Shown one piece after another: positions 1-7,919 of a stretch of DNA of 64,000 bases. Numbering within the stretch: position 1 is the stretch's first letter; every line of letters starts with the position of its first letter. This stretch comes from Flavobacteriales bacterium (GTDB lineage: Bacteria > Bacteroidota > Bacteroidia > Flavobacteriales_D > Sanyastnellaceae): contig PKEB01000026.1 in NCBI GenBank assembly GCA_002863125.1, positions 55,369 through 119,368 of the forward strand, written 5' to 3'. Both the position numbers and the translations under genes were made by a program. The notes beneath the pieces are model-generated. The model was not told where the DNA came from. It did no database searches and was given only the letters and a program-made list of their open reading frames with translations.

Positions 1-2007
1 CCATTGCTTCGACAGGGCATAATCCAACACCACGCTCAAGTCGTGCCGGCGGTCGTATTTGGCGGGGAAAATCAACCCCATGTTCAGATCGTCAAATTGA
101 CGCTCGGTCTTGCTCCACGTATATCCAATCCATCCGGTAAACTTGCCTTGGCGCTTTTTGAGGAAGGTCTCTATCCCGTACGACCAGCCGTCCCCAAAAA
201 TCAGGTTGTTGTCCACGTTGTCTCCGATATTGTCTTCAGGGCTGGTGTTTTCGGCGTAGGCAACGAGGTTTTCCAATTCCTTCCAATACCCCTCAATGGA
301 AGCTTCCCAGTTTTCTTCTTTGCCCAAGGTCTTGAAGAAGCCCAGACTCACTTGGCGGCCCCATTGTGGTTTGACGCGGTCGGAACTGGGGATCCAGATG
401 TCGCCGGGCAATGAACTCGTACCCAAGGAGGTGAGGTGGACGTACTGGTAGTTCTCGCTGTAGCCGGCTTTGATGCTGGATTGGGGACCCGTGTTCACCC
501 GCAGCGCCAAGCGAGGCTCCCAGCCACCGTAGAATTGCACCAGTTCACCCGGGGCGAACTGTGTGGTGTCCTGGTTGTCCAGAATCGGGTACCGCGTGAA
601 CGGTCCCACGTGCCAGAACCCACTCCACCGCAGGCCGGCATGCAGGCGGACCGCTTCGGTAATGTCGAAGTCATCTTGCAGGTACACGCCTCCCTCGTGG
701 CTGAACGTCTGTTCTGAGGTCCCCGTGTCGAACTCGATGTCTCCGCTGCGCGCGTTGAAATCCGTGGGGATGAAGTCGTGGTGCACGTAGTCGATGCCGC
801 CTTTGATGACGTGGCGCGGGTTGGGGTAGAAGCTCCATTCGGTACGTCCGGCGAGGTCCTTGATGCCGCTTTCAAATCCGAATTCAAACTCCTCTTGTCC
901 GGCGAGGAAGGAGAAGGAGTATTCGGAATACGTTGCGCCCACGTTGAGGAACATGCGGTCATTCAGGATGCGGTTCCAACGCAAGGAGCCCATGGAGTTG
1001 CCCCAAGGGATGGAGGTGTTGAAACCGGCCTCTGCGCTGTTAAAGCTGAATACGTCTTTGCCGAAGTATCCCGATAAGAACAGCTGGTCCCGGTCACTCA
1101 GGCGGTAGTTGATTTTGGCGTTGAAATCATAGAAGAAATACCCCGTCCCCTCAAACGCAGAGCCCTTGATGAACGGCCGCGTCAAGATGTCGAGGTAGGT
1201 TCTGCGTCCGGACAAAATCAAGCTGCACGTGTCCTTGATGATTGGCCCTTCCACGGTGAGCCGAGAGCTGATCAACCCCAAACCGCCCGTTGTTTTCCAC
1301 TTTTTGGCGTTGCCTTCTTTCAGCCCGATGTTGAGCACGGAACTCACGCGACCGCCGTATTCCGCGGGCATGGACCCTTTGATGAGGTCGATGTTTTTGA
1401 TGGCGTCGACGTTGAATACGCTGAAGAATCCAAACAAATGCGAGGCGTTGTACACCGTCGCGTCGTCGAGGAGAATGAGGTTCTGGTCCGGGCCTCCACC
1501 GCGGACGTAAAATCCGCTGTTGCCCTCACCGGCGCTGGAGACGCCAGGCAAGAATTGCAGCACTTTCAATACGTCCACTTCACCCAGCAGCGCAGGCAGC
1601 GCTTTGATCTGCTCTACCTCAACGGATGCCCGCCCCACGTCGGTGCTGGCGGTGTGGTCCGTCCGTTCGCCGACCACCGTGGCCTCTTCAAAAGCGATGA
1701 CAGCCGGTTCGAGCCCGACGTTGTACACGGACTGCCCGGGGGTGAGCTGAATCTCCTTGGTTTGGAAGCCGATGAAGCTCACAGCAACGGCGTTGGCATC
1801 ATCGGTAAGGGTCAGGCTGTAGAAACCGTAGAGGTTGGTGGAAGTGCCTCGGCCGTTGTTGACCGGGACGACGCTGGCTCCGAGAATCTGTTCCCCGCTC
1901 GACGCGTCCGTCACCGTGCCGCTGATGGTCCGTTGTGCGTGTGCCACAAACGAGGCGAGAAGGATGCCCGAAGCGAGCAAGACACTTTTTCGAAAGGAGC
2001 GGCTCAT
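1..2007 (-). CDS. TonB-dependent outer-membrane receptor, 3' end missing
   Basis: The gene starts with ATG at 2007 and runs off the left edge after 669 codons, so the C-terminal part of the barrel is missing. A signal peptide (about residues 1-25, ending AHA) is followed by a carboxypeptidase-like regulatory domain (about 26-105, with ISGTVTDASSGE and the FIGFQT strand). A TonB plug follows, with FYVRGGGPDQN and the PAEYGGRVSSVL motif, then aromatic-rich barrel strands. This is the usual Bacteroidota architecture for energised uptake of a large ligand. The ligand cannot be deduced, and no SusD-like partner is visible. An exact TAnnTTTG motif on this strand (2023-2016) lies only 8 bases before the start codon. 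The divergent neighbour is a solute-binding lipoprotein. Confidence 0.93.
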   Translation of the reverse strand, partial: MSRSFRKSVLLASGILLASFVAHAQRTISGTVTDASSGEQILGASVVPVNNGRGTSTNLYGFYSLTLTDDANAVAVSFIGFQTKEIQLTPGQSVYNVGLEPAVIAFEEATVVGERTDHTASTDVGRASVEVEQIKALPALLGEVDVLKVLQFLPGVSSAGEGNSGFYVRGGGPDQNLILLDDATVYNASHLFGFFSVFNVDAIKNIDLIKGSMPAEYGGRVSSVLNIGLKEGNAKKWKTTGGLGLISSRLTVEGPIIKDTCSLILSGRRTYLDILTRPFIKGSAFEGTGYFFYDFNAKINYRLSDRDQLFLSGYFGKDVFSFNSAEAGFNTSIPWGNSMGSLRWNRILNDRMFLNVGATYSEYSFSFLAGQEEFEFGFESGIKDLAGRTEWSFYPNPRHVIKGGIDYVHHDFIPTDFNARSGDIEFDTGTSEQTFSHEGGVYLQDDFDITEAVRLHAGLRWSGFWHVGPFTRYPILDNQDTTQFAPGELVQFYGGWEPRLALRVNTGPQSSIKAGYSENYQYVHLTSLGTSSLPGDIWIPSSDRVKPQWGRQVSLGFFKTLGKEENWEASIEGYWKELENLVAYAENTSPEDNIGDNVDNNLIFGDGWSYGIETFLKKRQGKFTGWIGYTWSKTERQFDDLNMGLIFPAKYDRRHDLSVVLDYALSKQW

Positions 2008-2095
2008 GATGCTTACAAAAGTATTGGGCACTGTGGCCCCCCTGCCCAGATAACAACTGGTTTTAGCATTTGTTGGACACTACCTTGTGCGGGGA

Positions 2096-3745
2096 ATGAA
2101 AGCGCGACGACCATCCATGATTCAGCCGGTGCTTTGGTGCGCCTTATTGGCTGCCTTTGCCGGATGCAATTCAATCGATTATGATGCGTCCCGCGTCTTC
2201 CGCTACAACGAAAGCGCCAACCTCACATCGCTGGACCCCGCGTTTGCACGCACCCTCGAACCGATGTGGGTAGTGGATCAACTGTACGACGGCTTGGTGG
2301 AATTGGATGCCAACTTGAACGTGCAGCCGCTCATTGCCGAGTCCTACTACGCGGAGGAGGAAGGGACCAAGTGGGTGTTTGTGCTGCGCGATGACGTGCG
2401 TTTTGCTGCCCATCCCGATGTTCCTGGATTGGCAACGGGCCGGAGACTCACCGCAGCAGATGTCGTGTTCAGCTTGAACCGGCTTCGTGATCCGCAGGTC
2501 GCTTCGAGCGGTCGTTGGATTTTGGATGCCCTCGACACCTCAAGCGAAGGGGAGGGCTTGGTCGCCCGCGGCGTGGACACGGTTGAGTTTCAACTCAAGC
2601 AGCCGTTTCCGCCGTTTTTGGGCCTTCTTGCCACGGCATACGCCAACGTGGTTGCCCCCGAGGCGGTCGAACACTTCGGTGCGGAATTCCGCCGGAATCC
2701 GGTGGGTTCGGGGCCGTTTCAATTGGCGTGGTGGTTGGAAGACGTAGCGTGCGTTCTGCAACGGAACGAGGGCTACTGGGAGCGTGATGATGCCGGCGAG
2801 CAATTGCCGTACATGGATGCGGTTCATATTTCATTTGCCTCGGACATGGGAGCTGAATACCAGGGGCTGCTGCAGGGAAAATTTGACTTCATGAGTGGCC
2901 TGCACCCGGCGTACATGGAAGAATTGCTCGAGGTTGATGGAACGTTACGTGAGGAACACGCCCCCAGAGTACGCATGGAGACTACGCCGTTTTTAAAGAC
3001 GGACTACATCGGGTTTTTTGTGGAGCCGAGCGCTCAGGGCTGGCACCCCTGGCAGGACGAAGCCGTCCGCAACGCGCTTTCGCTGGCCATTGACCGGGAA
3101 GGCATCGCTCGTTCCCTGCGACGCGGGACCGTGGTTCCGACCCGGGATTTTGTGCCGCCTGCCCTTGTGGGGCGGTCTGCCCCCAGGCCTTCCGTATACG
3201 ATGTCGAACGCGCCCGGGCGGTGATTGATTCTGTGGCCGCTGAGCATCCCCGTCCCTGGCCGGAATTGGTGCTATCGACCACGAGTGAGTACACCGATTT
3301 GTGCGCGGCGCTGCAATTCCAATGGGAATCCATCGGGCTGGAGGTGGGCATCGACGTGGTGGCGCCGGCGACCCACCGGGAGCGCGTGGCCAACGGAAAG
3401 GCCATGGCGTTTCGCAAGTCGTGGTTGGCGGATTATCCGGATGCTGAAAATTTCTTGTCGCTTTTCCGGACGGCCAATCACGCCCCGAGCGGTCCGAACT
3501 ACACGCATTATTCGGATGCTGGATTCGACGCCCGCCTGGACTCGGCTTTGGCAGAACCAGATGCCTCCAAGCGGCTCGCGCTTTATGACGACTTGAATGG
3601 AATGGTCTCGCAGGCATTGCCGTTGATTCCGCTTTTTCATGACCAAGTGACGCATTTTGTGCGGCATGACGTCCAAGGATGGGAAATCAATTCCGTTAAT
3701 CGATTGGATTTGAGGCGGGTAAGGAAAACGCCAGCGCTCAACTGA
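2096..3745 (+). CDS. Peptide/nickel-type ABC transporter solute-binding lipoprotein (SBP_bac_5)
   Basis: This 549-residue protein begins with a lipoprotein signal whose lipobox ends AFAGC (Cys about 24). The mature part has the family-5 extracellular solute-binding layout: an early segment with SLDPAFA and YDGLVELD, a central segment with NPVGSGPF, and a late segment with KSWLADYPDAENFLSLF. Family members capture oligopeptides or similar ligands for an ABC importer, but no permease or ATPase gene is adjacent. I chose the ATG at 2096 over a GTG three codons upstream. The gene is divergent from the TonB receptor across about 90 bases that must hold both promoters. The assignment to family is firm; the ligand is unknown. 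Confidence 0.88.
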   Translation: MKARRPSMIQPVLWCALLAAFAGCNSIDYDASRVFRYNESANLTSLDPAFARTLEPMWVVDQLYDGLVELDANLNVQPLIAESYYAEEEGTKWVFVLRDDVRFAAHPDVPGLATGRRLTAADVVFSLNRLRDPQVASSGRWILDALDTSSEGEGLVARGVDTVEFQLKQPFPPFLGLLATAYANVVAPEAVEHFGAEFRRNPVGSGPFQLAWWLEDVACVLQRNEGYWERDDAGEQLPYMDAVHISFASDMGAEYQGLLQGKFDFMSGLHPAYMEELLEVDGTLREEHAPRVRMETTPFLKTDYIGFFVEPSAQGWHPWQDEAVRNALSLAIDREGIARSLRRGTVVPTRDFVPPALVGRSAPRPSVYDVERARAVIDSVAAEHPRPWPELVLSTTSEYTDLCAALQFQWESIGLEVGIDVVAPATHRERVANGKAMAFRKSWLADYPDAENFLSLFRTANHAPSGPNYTHYSDAGFDARLDSALAEPDASKRLALYDDLNGMVSQALPLIPLFHDQVTHFVRHDVQGWEINSVNRLDLRRVRKTPALN

Positions 3746-3806
3746 GGCGTGCGTGCTCGATTTGTGCCACAAACCGTAAATTGGAAGGCACGAACCCTTG
3801 CTTTCT

Positions 3807-4820
3807 ATGCTCAGAATTGATTGCCATACCCACATTCTACCCCGCGAAATGCCCAAGTGGACCGAGCGGTTTGGGGGAGGCCAGTACATCCACTTGGAGC
3901 CAAGTGAGCGAGCGGGATTTGCACGCATAATGCAAGGCAGCCAATTCTTTCGTGAAATCGGCGAAAACTGCTGGGATGCGGAGGTGCGCAAACGGGAATA
4001 TGCAGCGCTTGAGACCCAAGTCCAAGTGGTGTGCACCATCCCCGTGATGTTCAATTATGACGCACCGCTGGCGCATGCGCAGGACATCGCGGTCTTCCTC
4101 AACGACCACATCAGTGCGTTGGTCGCCAACGATCCGAGGCATTACGCGGGCCTGTGCACCGTGCCCATGCAGGACACCGACGCGGCCATCCGTGAATTGG
4201 AGCGGGCCAAGGATGCCGGTCATCTCGGGGTCCAGATTGGCTCCAACATCAACGGGCTCAACCTCTCGGAGGAACGCTTCTTTCCATTCTTTGAAACGTG
4301 CCAGCGCTTGGGGATGGCGGTCATGATTCACCCGTGGGACATGATGGGCAAGGAGCAAATGGAAAAGTACTGGTTGCCATGGTTGGTGGGCATGCCCGCG
4401 GAAACAGCCCGTGCGGCAAGTTCGATGATCTTCGGTGGGGTATTGGAACGGCTGCCCAATTTGCGGGTCATGTTCAGCCACGCCGGCGGTTCATTCCTCA
4501 CCACGTTGGGACGGTTTGAGCATGGCTTCAATTGCCGACCGGATTTGGTGGCCGTCGACAACGATGTCAACCCCCGTGACTACCTCGGAAAGTTCTGGAT
4601 CGACAGCATCACGCACGATGCCGATTTGTTGAAATACGTGTTGAAGCTGCAAGGGGCCAATCGGATTTGCATGGGGTCGGATTACCCTTTCCCGCTTGGT
4701 GACCTCGAGCTCGGCGCCTACATGCTCGACATGGGACTCGAAGAAGACCAGTTGAGCCAATTGTTCTCCGGAGCGGCCCTAGAATGGCTCGGTGTGCCGG
4801 CGTCGTATTTTGAATCGTAA
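3807..4820 (+). CDS. Aminocarboxymuconate-semialdehyde decarboxylase-like amidohydrolase (ACMSD)
   Basis: This 337-residue cytoplasmic protein belongs to the amidohydrolase superfamily. An HxH metal motif lies at the N-terminus (DCHTH, residues 5-9). Further metal and catalytic positions are MIHPWDMMG, MFSHAGGSF and MGSDYPFP. The segment around HPWDMMGKEQMEKYWLPWLVG is the part I recognise as characteristic of ACMSD. This enzyme decarboxylates 2-amino-3-carboxymuconate semialdehyde in the kynurenine/3-hydroxyanthranilate branch of tryptophan breakdown. The start was moved to the ATG at 3807 because the coding pattern begins with the conserved MLRIDCHTHILP. No other kynurenine-pathway gene is in the window. 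A related decarboxylase with another aromatic substrate remains possible. Confidence 0.85.
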   Translation: MLRIDCHTHILPREMPKWTERFGGGQYIHLEPSERAGFARIMQGSQFFREIGENCWDAEVRKREYAALETQVQVVCTIPVMFNYDAPLAHAQDIAVFLNDHISALVANDPRHYAGLCTVPMQDTDAAIRELERAKDAGHLGVQIGSNINGLNLSEERFFPFFETCQRLGMAVMIHPWDMMGKEQMEKYWLPWLVGMPAETARAASSMIFGGVLERLPNLRVMFSHAGGSFLTTLGRFEHGFNCRPDLVAVDNDVNPRDYLGKFWIDSITHDADLLKYVLKLQGANRICMGSDYPFPLGDLELGAYMLDMGLEEDQLSQLFSGAALEWLGVPASYFES

Positions 4821-4887
4821 GCCACGTCTTGAATTTGCTGCAACCAATTGAAGCCTAAACGGGTTTTACCTACTTACCACCGGATTC

Positions 4888-5442
4888 ATGGAAGCGGCTG
4901 ACATCAACCTCATTGAAGCGTGCAAGCGGGGCAAGCCCAGCGCGCAACGGGAGGTGTACACGCGCTTCAGCCCCATGATGTTTGCCGTGGCGCTCCGGTA
5001 CACGAACGGTCGGGCCGATGCGGAAGACATTTTGCAAGAGGCGTGGATCAAGGTGTTCCGCCACATCAAGTCGTTCAGCGAGCACAACAGTTTTGAAGGT
5101 TGGCTGCGGCGAATCGTCGTCAACACCGCGATTACGCACTACCGCCGGAACCAAAAACACGCTTTTCAGCTCGATGTGGATGAGGTCCATGCAACCCCTG
5201 CAGACTTGGAAGCGTTCAAGGAATTGGATTTCACTCGAGAAGAATTGGCGACTGCCATTGCGCAGCTGCCCAAAGGATATGGAATGGTGTTCAACATGTA
5301 TGTAATCGAAGGGTACAAGCACAAAGAGATTGCCGAGCAATTGGGAATCGATTTGAATACGTCCAAGAGCCAGTTGAGTCGGGCGAGGAAGTATTTGCAA
5401 GGCATCCTCGGGAACATGTCAAAGCGAGCACAGAAGGCATAA
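4888..5442 (+). CDS. ECF-type RNA polymerase sigma factor
   Basis: This 184-residue protein has the two ECF sigma domains. Region 2 spans about residues 20-90 (DAEDILQEAWIKVFRHI, then the FEGWLRRIVVN segment that contacts the -10 region). Region 4 spans about 120-175, with a helix-turn-helix (KEIAEQLGIDLNTSKSQLS). It should redirect RNA polymerase to a small regulon. It lies 10 bases upstream of a single-pass membrane protein with a long extracytoplasmic part, the usual place for an anti-sigma or signal-transducing partner. The inducing signal is not evident. The family call is secure. Confidence 0.93.
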   Translation: MEAADINLIEACKRGKPSAQREVYTRFSPMMFAVALRYTNGRADAEDILQEAWIKVFRHIKSFSEHNSFEGWLRRIVVNTAITHYRRNQKHAFQLDVDEVHATPADLEAFKELDFTREELATAIAQLPKGYGMVFNMYVIEGYKHKEIAEQLGIDLNTSKSQLSRARKYLQGILGNMSKRAQKA

Positions 5443-5452
5443 AGCAGAAGCG

Positions 5453-5974
5453 ATGAAAGCAGAAGAATTTGATCAGTACGTCCGCGCTCAGTTCGAAAAC
5501 GAAACGGTTGCGCCACGCGCCGAAGTTGAAGACGCCGTCTTCGCTTCCCTGAGCGCTGCGACCCGAAAGCGCCGTGGCATTGCTGCCGCAGCCATTCTTT
5601 TGGTTGCGACGTCAGCGACGGCCTTGTGGCTAAATGCACCTGCACCTGCACCTGCACAGCCTGATGCACCAGCTCCAGCATCCACCGAAGTGGCTGTTCC
5701 TGTTGCCGTGGCGCCCGCCATACCTGCAGATCAACCTGCAGAAGGGGTAGCTCCGGTCGCGTCCACACCGAGCGATGAACCCGAGCGCACTGCCCCCAAG
5801 TCCAAGGAAACACCGGCAATGGACGAGCACGCAACATCGGCACCTGTAATTATGGATGAAGTGGCGTCTCGTGGGCTGTCCGGTGTGGAATTGCACGCAA
5901 CATCCGAGCCTCAGCTCCAGCAGTTGGAAGGCGAGAAATGGGTGTTGCCAGCCACCGTCGAGGTGAAAGATTAA
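5453..5974 (+). CDS. Single-pass membrane protein after sigma factor, candidate anti-sigma partner
   Basis: This 173-residue protein has a short acidic cytoplasmic N-terminus (about 1-38), a stop-transfer RKRR followed by one hydrophobic helix (about 42-60), then a Pro/Ala-rich extracytoplasmic stretch and a charged C-terminus. The Pro/Ala stretch is encoded partly by a hexanucleotide repeat near 5635-5658. No zinc-binding HxxxCxxC anti-sigma motif is present. The role is inferred only from the topology and from its place 10 bases behind the ECF sigma gene. It could instead be an unrelated membrane protein of the same operon. Confidence 0.7.
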   Translation: MKAEEFDQYVRAQFENETVAPRAEVEDAVFASLSAATRKRRGIAAAAILLVATSATALWLNAPAPAPAQPDAPAPASTEVAVPVAVAPAIPADQPAEGVAPVASTPSDEPERTAPKSKETPAMDEHATSAPVIMDEVASRGLSGVELHATSEPQLQQLEGEKWVLPATVEVKD

Positions 5975-5983
5975 CTTTCGGGC

Positions 5984-6808
5984 ATGCGCCTGGTCCGTTT
6001 CCTGACTTTCTTGCCTGCTGTGCTTGCTCCGCTTTGGGCGGTTGCTCACGACTCAGGAATACAAGATTCCATTCTCATCGATGGGGTGATCCTCGATGTA
6101 GAAGCGCAGGTGCGATTCGATAGCATTGCGGCCGACCCACGAAACACCACTGCGGAGTTTCAAGCCGCATGGACTGTCATCGGCCTCGTGGGGGGTGGAA
6201 ACCCTTCGACAGGCTGGTGGCACTGGAGCAGACGTCCCGATGTGAGCCTTCAATGTTCAGCGGAGCTTTTGCGGTTGCCAGCTCGGTTGGATCGACGTAA
6301 GCGCTTTCAAGGGCAAGCGCACGTGGATGCCGGATTCATATTCACTTCGTTGGTTTCCATTGACGCCGCTGCATTTCCCGATTCCCTTATTGGCTTTTTG
6401 CCGGCCTCTGCGACGGCCCCCCTCCGCTTGGTGACCTCTCAGCAATTCGACATCGGTGTCGAGTCAGATACCCTCGAAGCGGTTATGGGCCGAACGACAG
6501 CGACGGTGCCGTTCGTTTCCATTGGATGGGATGGTGTGTTGGGTGAATGGATTGGTGGAGTTGCCGGAGGCGTGGGGTACCGCATGCGTGCTTCACAGGA
6601 CCGACCCACGTTGAATGCACCGTCCTTGGATGGAACAGCGTACGTCCCAGGGGTGCAGCGAAACCCAGGTTTTGTCCCCATGGTTCAAGCCCGAATTGGC
6701 TACCGAAAAGTACGTTCTCCATGGATGGTTCAGTTCACTGGGCTGTGGATGCCTTTGGCTGCTCAGAACCATTGGTGGGGAGTTGGGGTTAAATACGATG
6801 CATGGTGA
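5984..6808 (+). CDS. Exported protein of unknown function, possible small outer-membrane barrel
   Basis: This 274-residue protein has a signal peptide (about residues 1-22, MRLVRF then hydrophobic, ending AVA). The rest is rich in alternating hydrophobic/polar beta-strands and Gly/Trp, with a C-terminal strand ending in an aromatic residue (KYDAW), as outer-membrane barrels often do. I do not recognise a named family. It starts 10 bases after the membrane protein and is probably the third gene of the sigma-factor operon, so it may be a structural target of that regulatory pair. This is inference from position. Confidence 0.62.
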   Translation: MRLVRFLTFLPAVLAPLWAVAHDSGIQDSILIDGVILDVEAQVRFDSIAADPRNTTAEFQAAWTVIGLVGGGNPSTGWWHWSRRPDVSLQCSAELLRLPARLDRRKRFQGQAHVDAGFIFTSLVSIDAAAFPDSLIGFLPASATAPLRLVTSQQFDIGVESDTLEAVMGRTTATVPFVSIGWDGVLGEWIGGVAGGVGYRMRASQDRPTLNAPSLDGTAYVPGVQRNPGFVPMVQARIGYRKVRSPWMVQFTGLWMPLAAQNHWWGVGVKYDAW

Positions 6809-6848
6809 GAAGTTTGTCAGCCCAAAGCATTGCAGTATCTTGTAACAC

Positions 6849-7907
6849 ATGAAGTCCCGCTCATTCCTTGATTCCACCCATTTGTTGCCACTTTTGCTCT
6901 TGTGCGCATGGGCCATTCCGGTGACAGGGCAGCAGGTCGTGAACGGCAGTTTTGAATCGCTCACCGCCTTGCCCAGCACCACAGGCCAATGGAATTTAGT
7001 GCCAGGTTGGTTGGGCACCGGGAGTTCGGAAAACACCCCCGATGCATTTCACATTCAAGGCTCTGGCGGCGGAGACTTGCCGGAGACTCCGGTCGCGATG
7101 GTTTCGCCGGATCAGGGCATGGCCATTGCGGGCTTCATGGCGACGGGTGCCGCCGGGACCAACCGCAGGGAATACATCACAGGTACTTTCTCGCAACCGC
7201 TTGAACCGGGCGCGACGTACCGATTCACCTTCCGCATGACGAACGGAGAGCGCACCGCGTTTTCGCAGGCTGGCCTCGAAGTAAGCAAGCTGGGCATGCA
7301 TTTTTCGATGGGCCCATTGCAGCAAGTGGCGGCGAACCCTTTGAATGAAATTCCGCAGTTTGAATTGACCCCTGCTTTCTACAGCCGTGAATGGGAAACG
7401 ATTTCCTTCAGTTTTGTGGCGCAAGGGCCGTGGACGTGTTTCACGTGGGGAGCATTTGGTCCTGACGACGGGCGAAGCATCGCCGTCAACGAAGGCGACG
7501 CACCGACCATGGCGTATTGTTTTGTCGATGCGTTTGAGATTGCGTTGGACGATGAAGGCATCGCAGTGGATGAGGAAGAAGTGAAAGGCCCCATGAGCAA
7601 ACCAACAACGGTCAATTTGGACGAGGATCCTTCGTGGTTTGTGCCGAATGCTTTTACGCCCAATAACGATGGTGACAACGATGTCTTTGTTCCAGTGTGG
7701 AATAACGTGGAAATGAAACGATTCGAGGTTTTTTCGCGGTGGGGAGAAAAGGTGTTTGCTTTGACTGACAACACCACTGATGGATGGGATGGAACCACCA
7801 CCAGTGGGAAAGACGCAGAACCTGGAACGTACGTCTGGCAGGTGGACCTCGTGGATGCCGACGGCAAGACCATCTCCAAGTCCGGTGCCATCACCTTGAT
7901 TCGCTGA
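6849..7907 (+). CDS. Secreted protein with type B T9SS (gliding-associated, CHU_C) sorting domain
   Basis: This 352-residue protein has a signal peptide (1-27), a beta-rich domain with the start VVNGSFE typical of choice-of-anchor/carbohydrate-binding-like modules, an acidic linker (about 230-255), and a C-terminal CHU_C domain (about 262-352). The last contains WFVPNAFTPNNDGDNDVFVP, the EVFSRWGEKVF strand and GTYVWQV, ending SGAITLIR. The C-terminal domain directs export by the type IX secretion system and attachment to the cell surface. The passenger function is unknown; adhesion is plausible. The gene ends 12 bases before bshC but probably has its own promoter in the 40 bases upstream. Confidence 0.85.
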   Translation: MKSRSFLDSTHLLPLLLLCAWAIPVTGQQVVNGSFESLTALPSTTGQWNLVPGWLGTGSSENTPDAFHIQGSGGGDLPETPVAMVSPDQGMAIAGFMATGAAGTNRREYITGTFSQPLEPGATYRFTFRMTNGERTAFSQAGLEVSKLGMHFSMGPLQQVAANPLNEIPQFELTPAFYSREWETISFSFVAQGPWTCFTWGAFGPDDGRSIAVNEGDAPTMAYCFVDAFEIALDDEGIAVDEEEVKGPMSKPTTVNLDEDPSWFVPNAFTPNNDGDNDVFVPVWNNVEMKRFEVFSRWGEKVFALTDNTTDGWDGTTTSGKDAEPGTYVWQVDLVDADGKTISKSGAITLIR

Positions 7908-7919
7908 TTGGTTCAAACC

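Noticed and set aside
2016..2023. Exact TAnnTTTG motif (TACTTTTG, minus strand) as promoter of the TonB receptor
   Set aside because: It lies only 8 bases before the start codon and has no TTG at -33 spacing. It would require a leaderless message, so I do not annotate it as a promoter.
5635..5658. Hexanucleotide repeat as a phase-variable switch
   Set aside because: The unit length is a multiple of three, so changes in number cannot shift the frame; at most they alter linker length.
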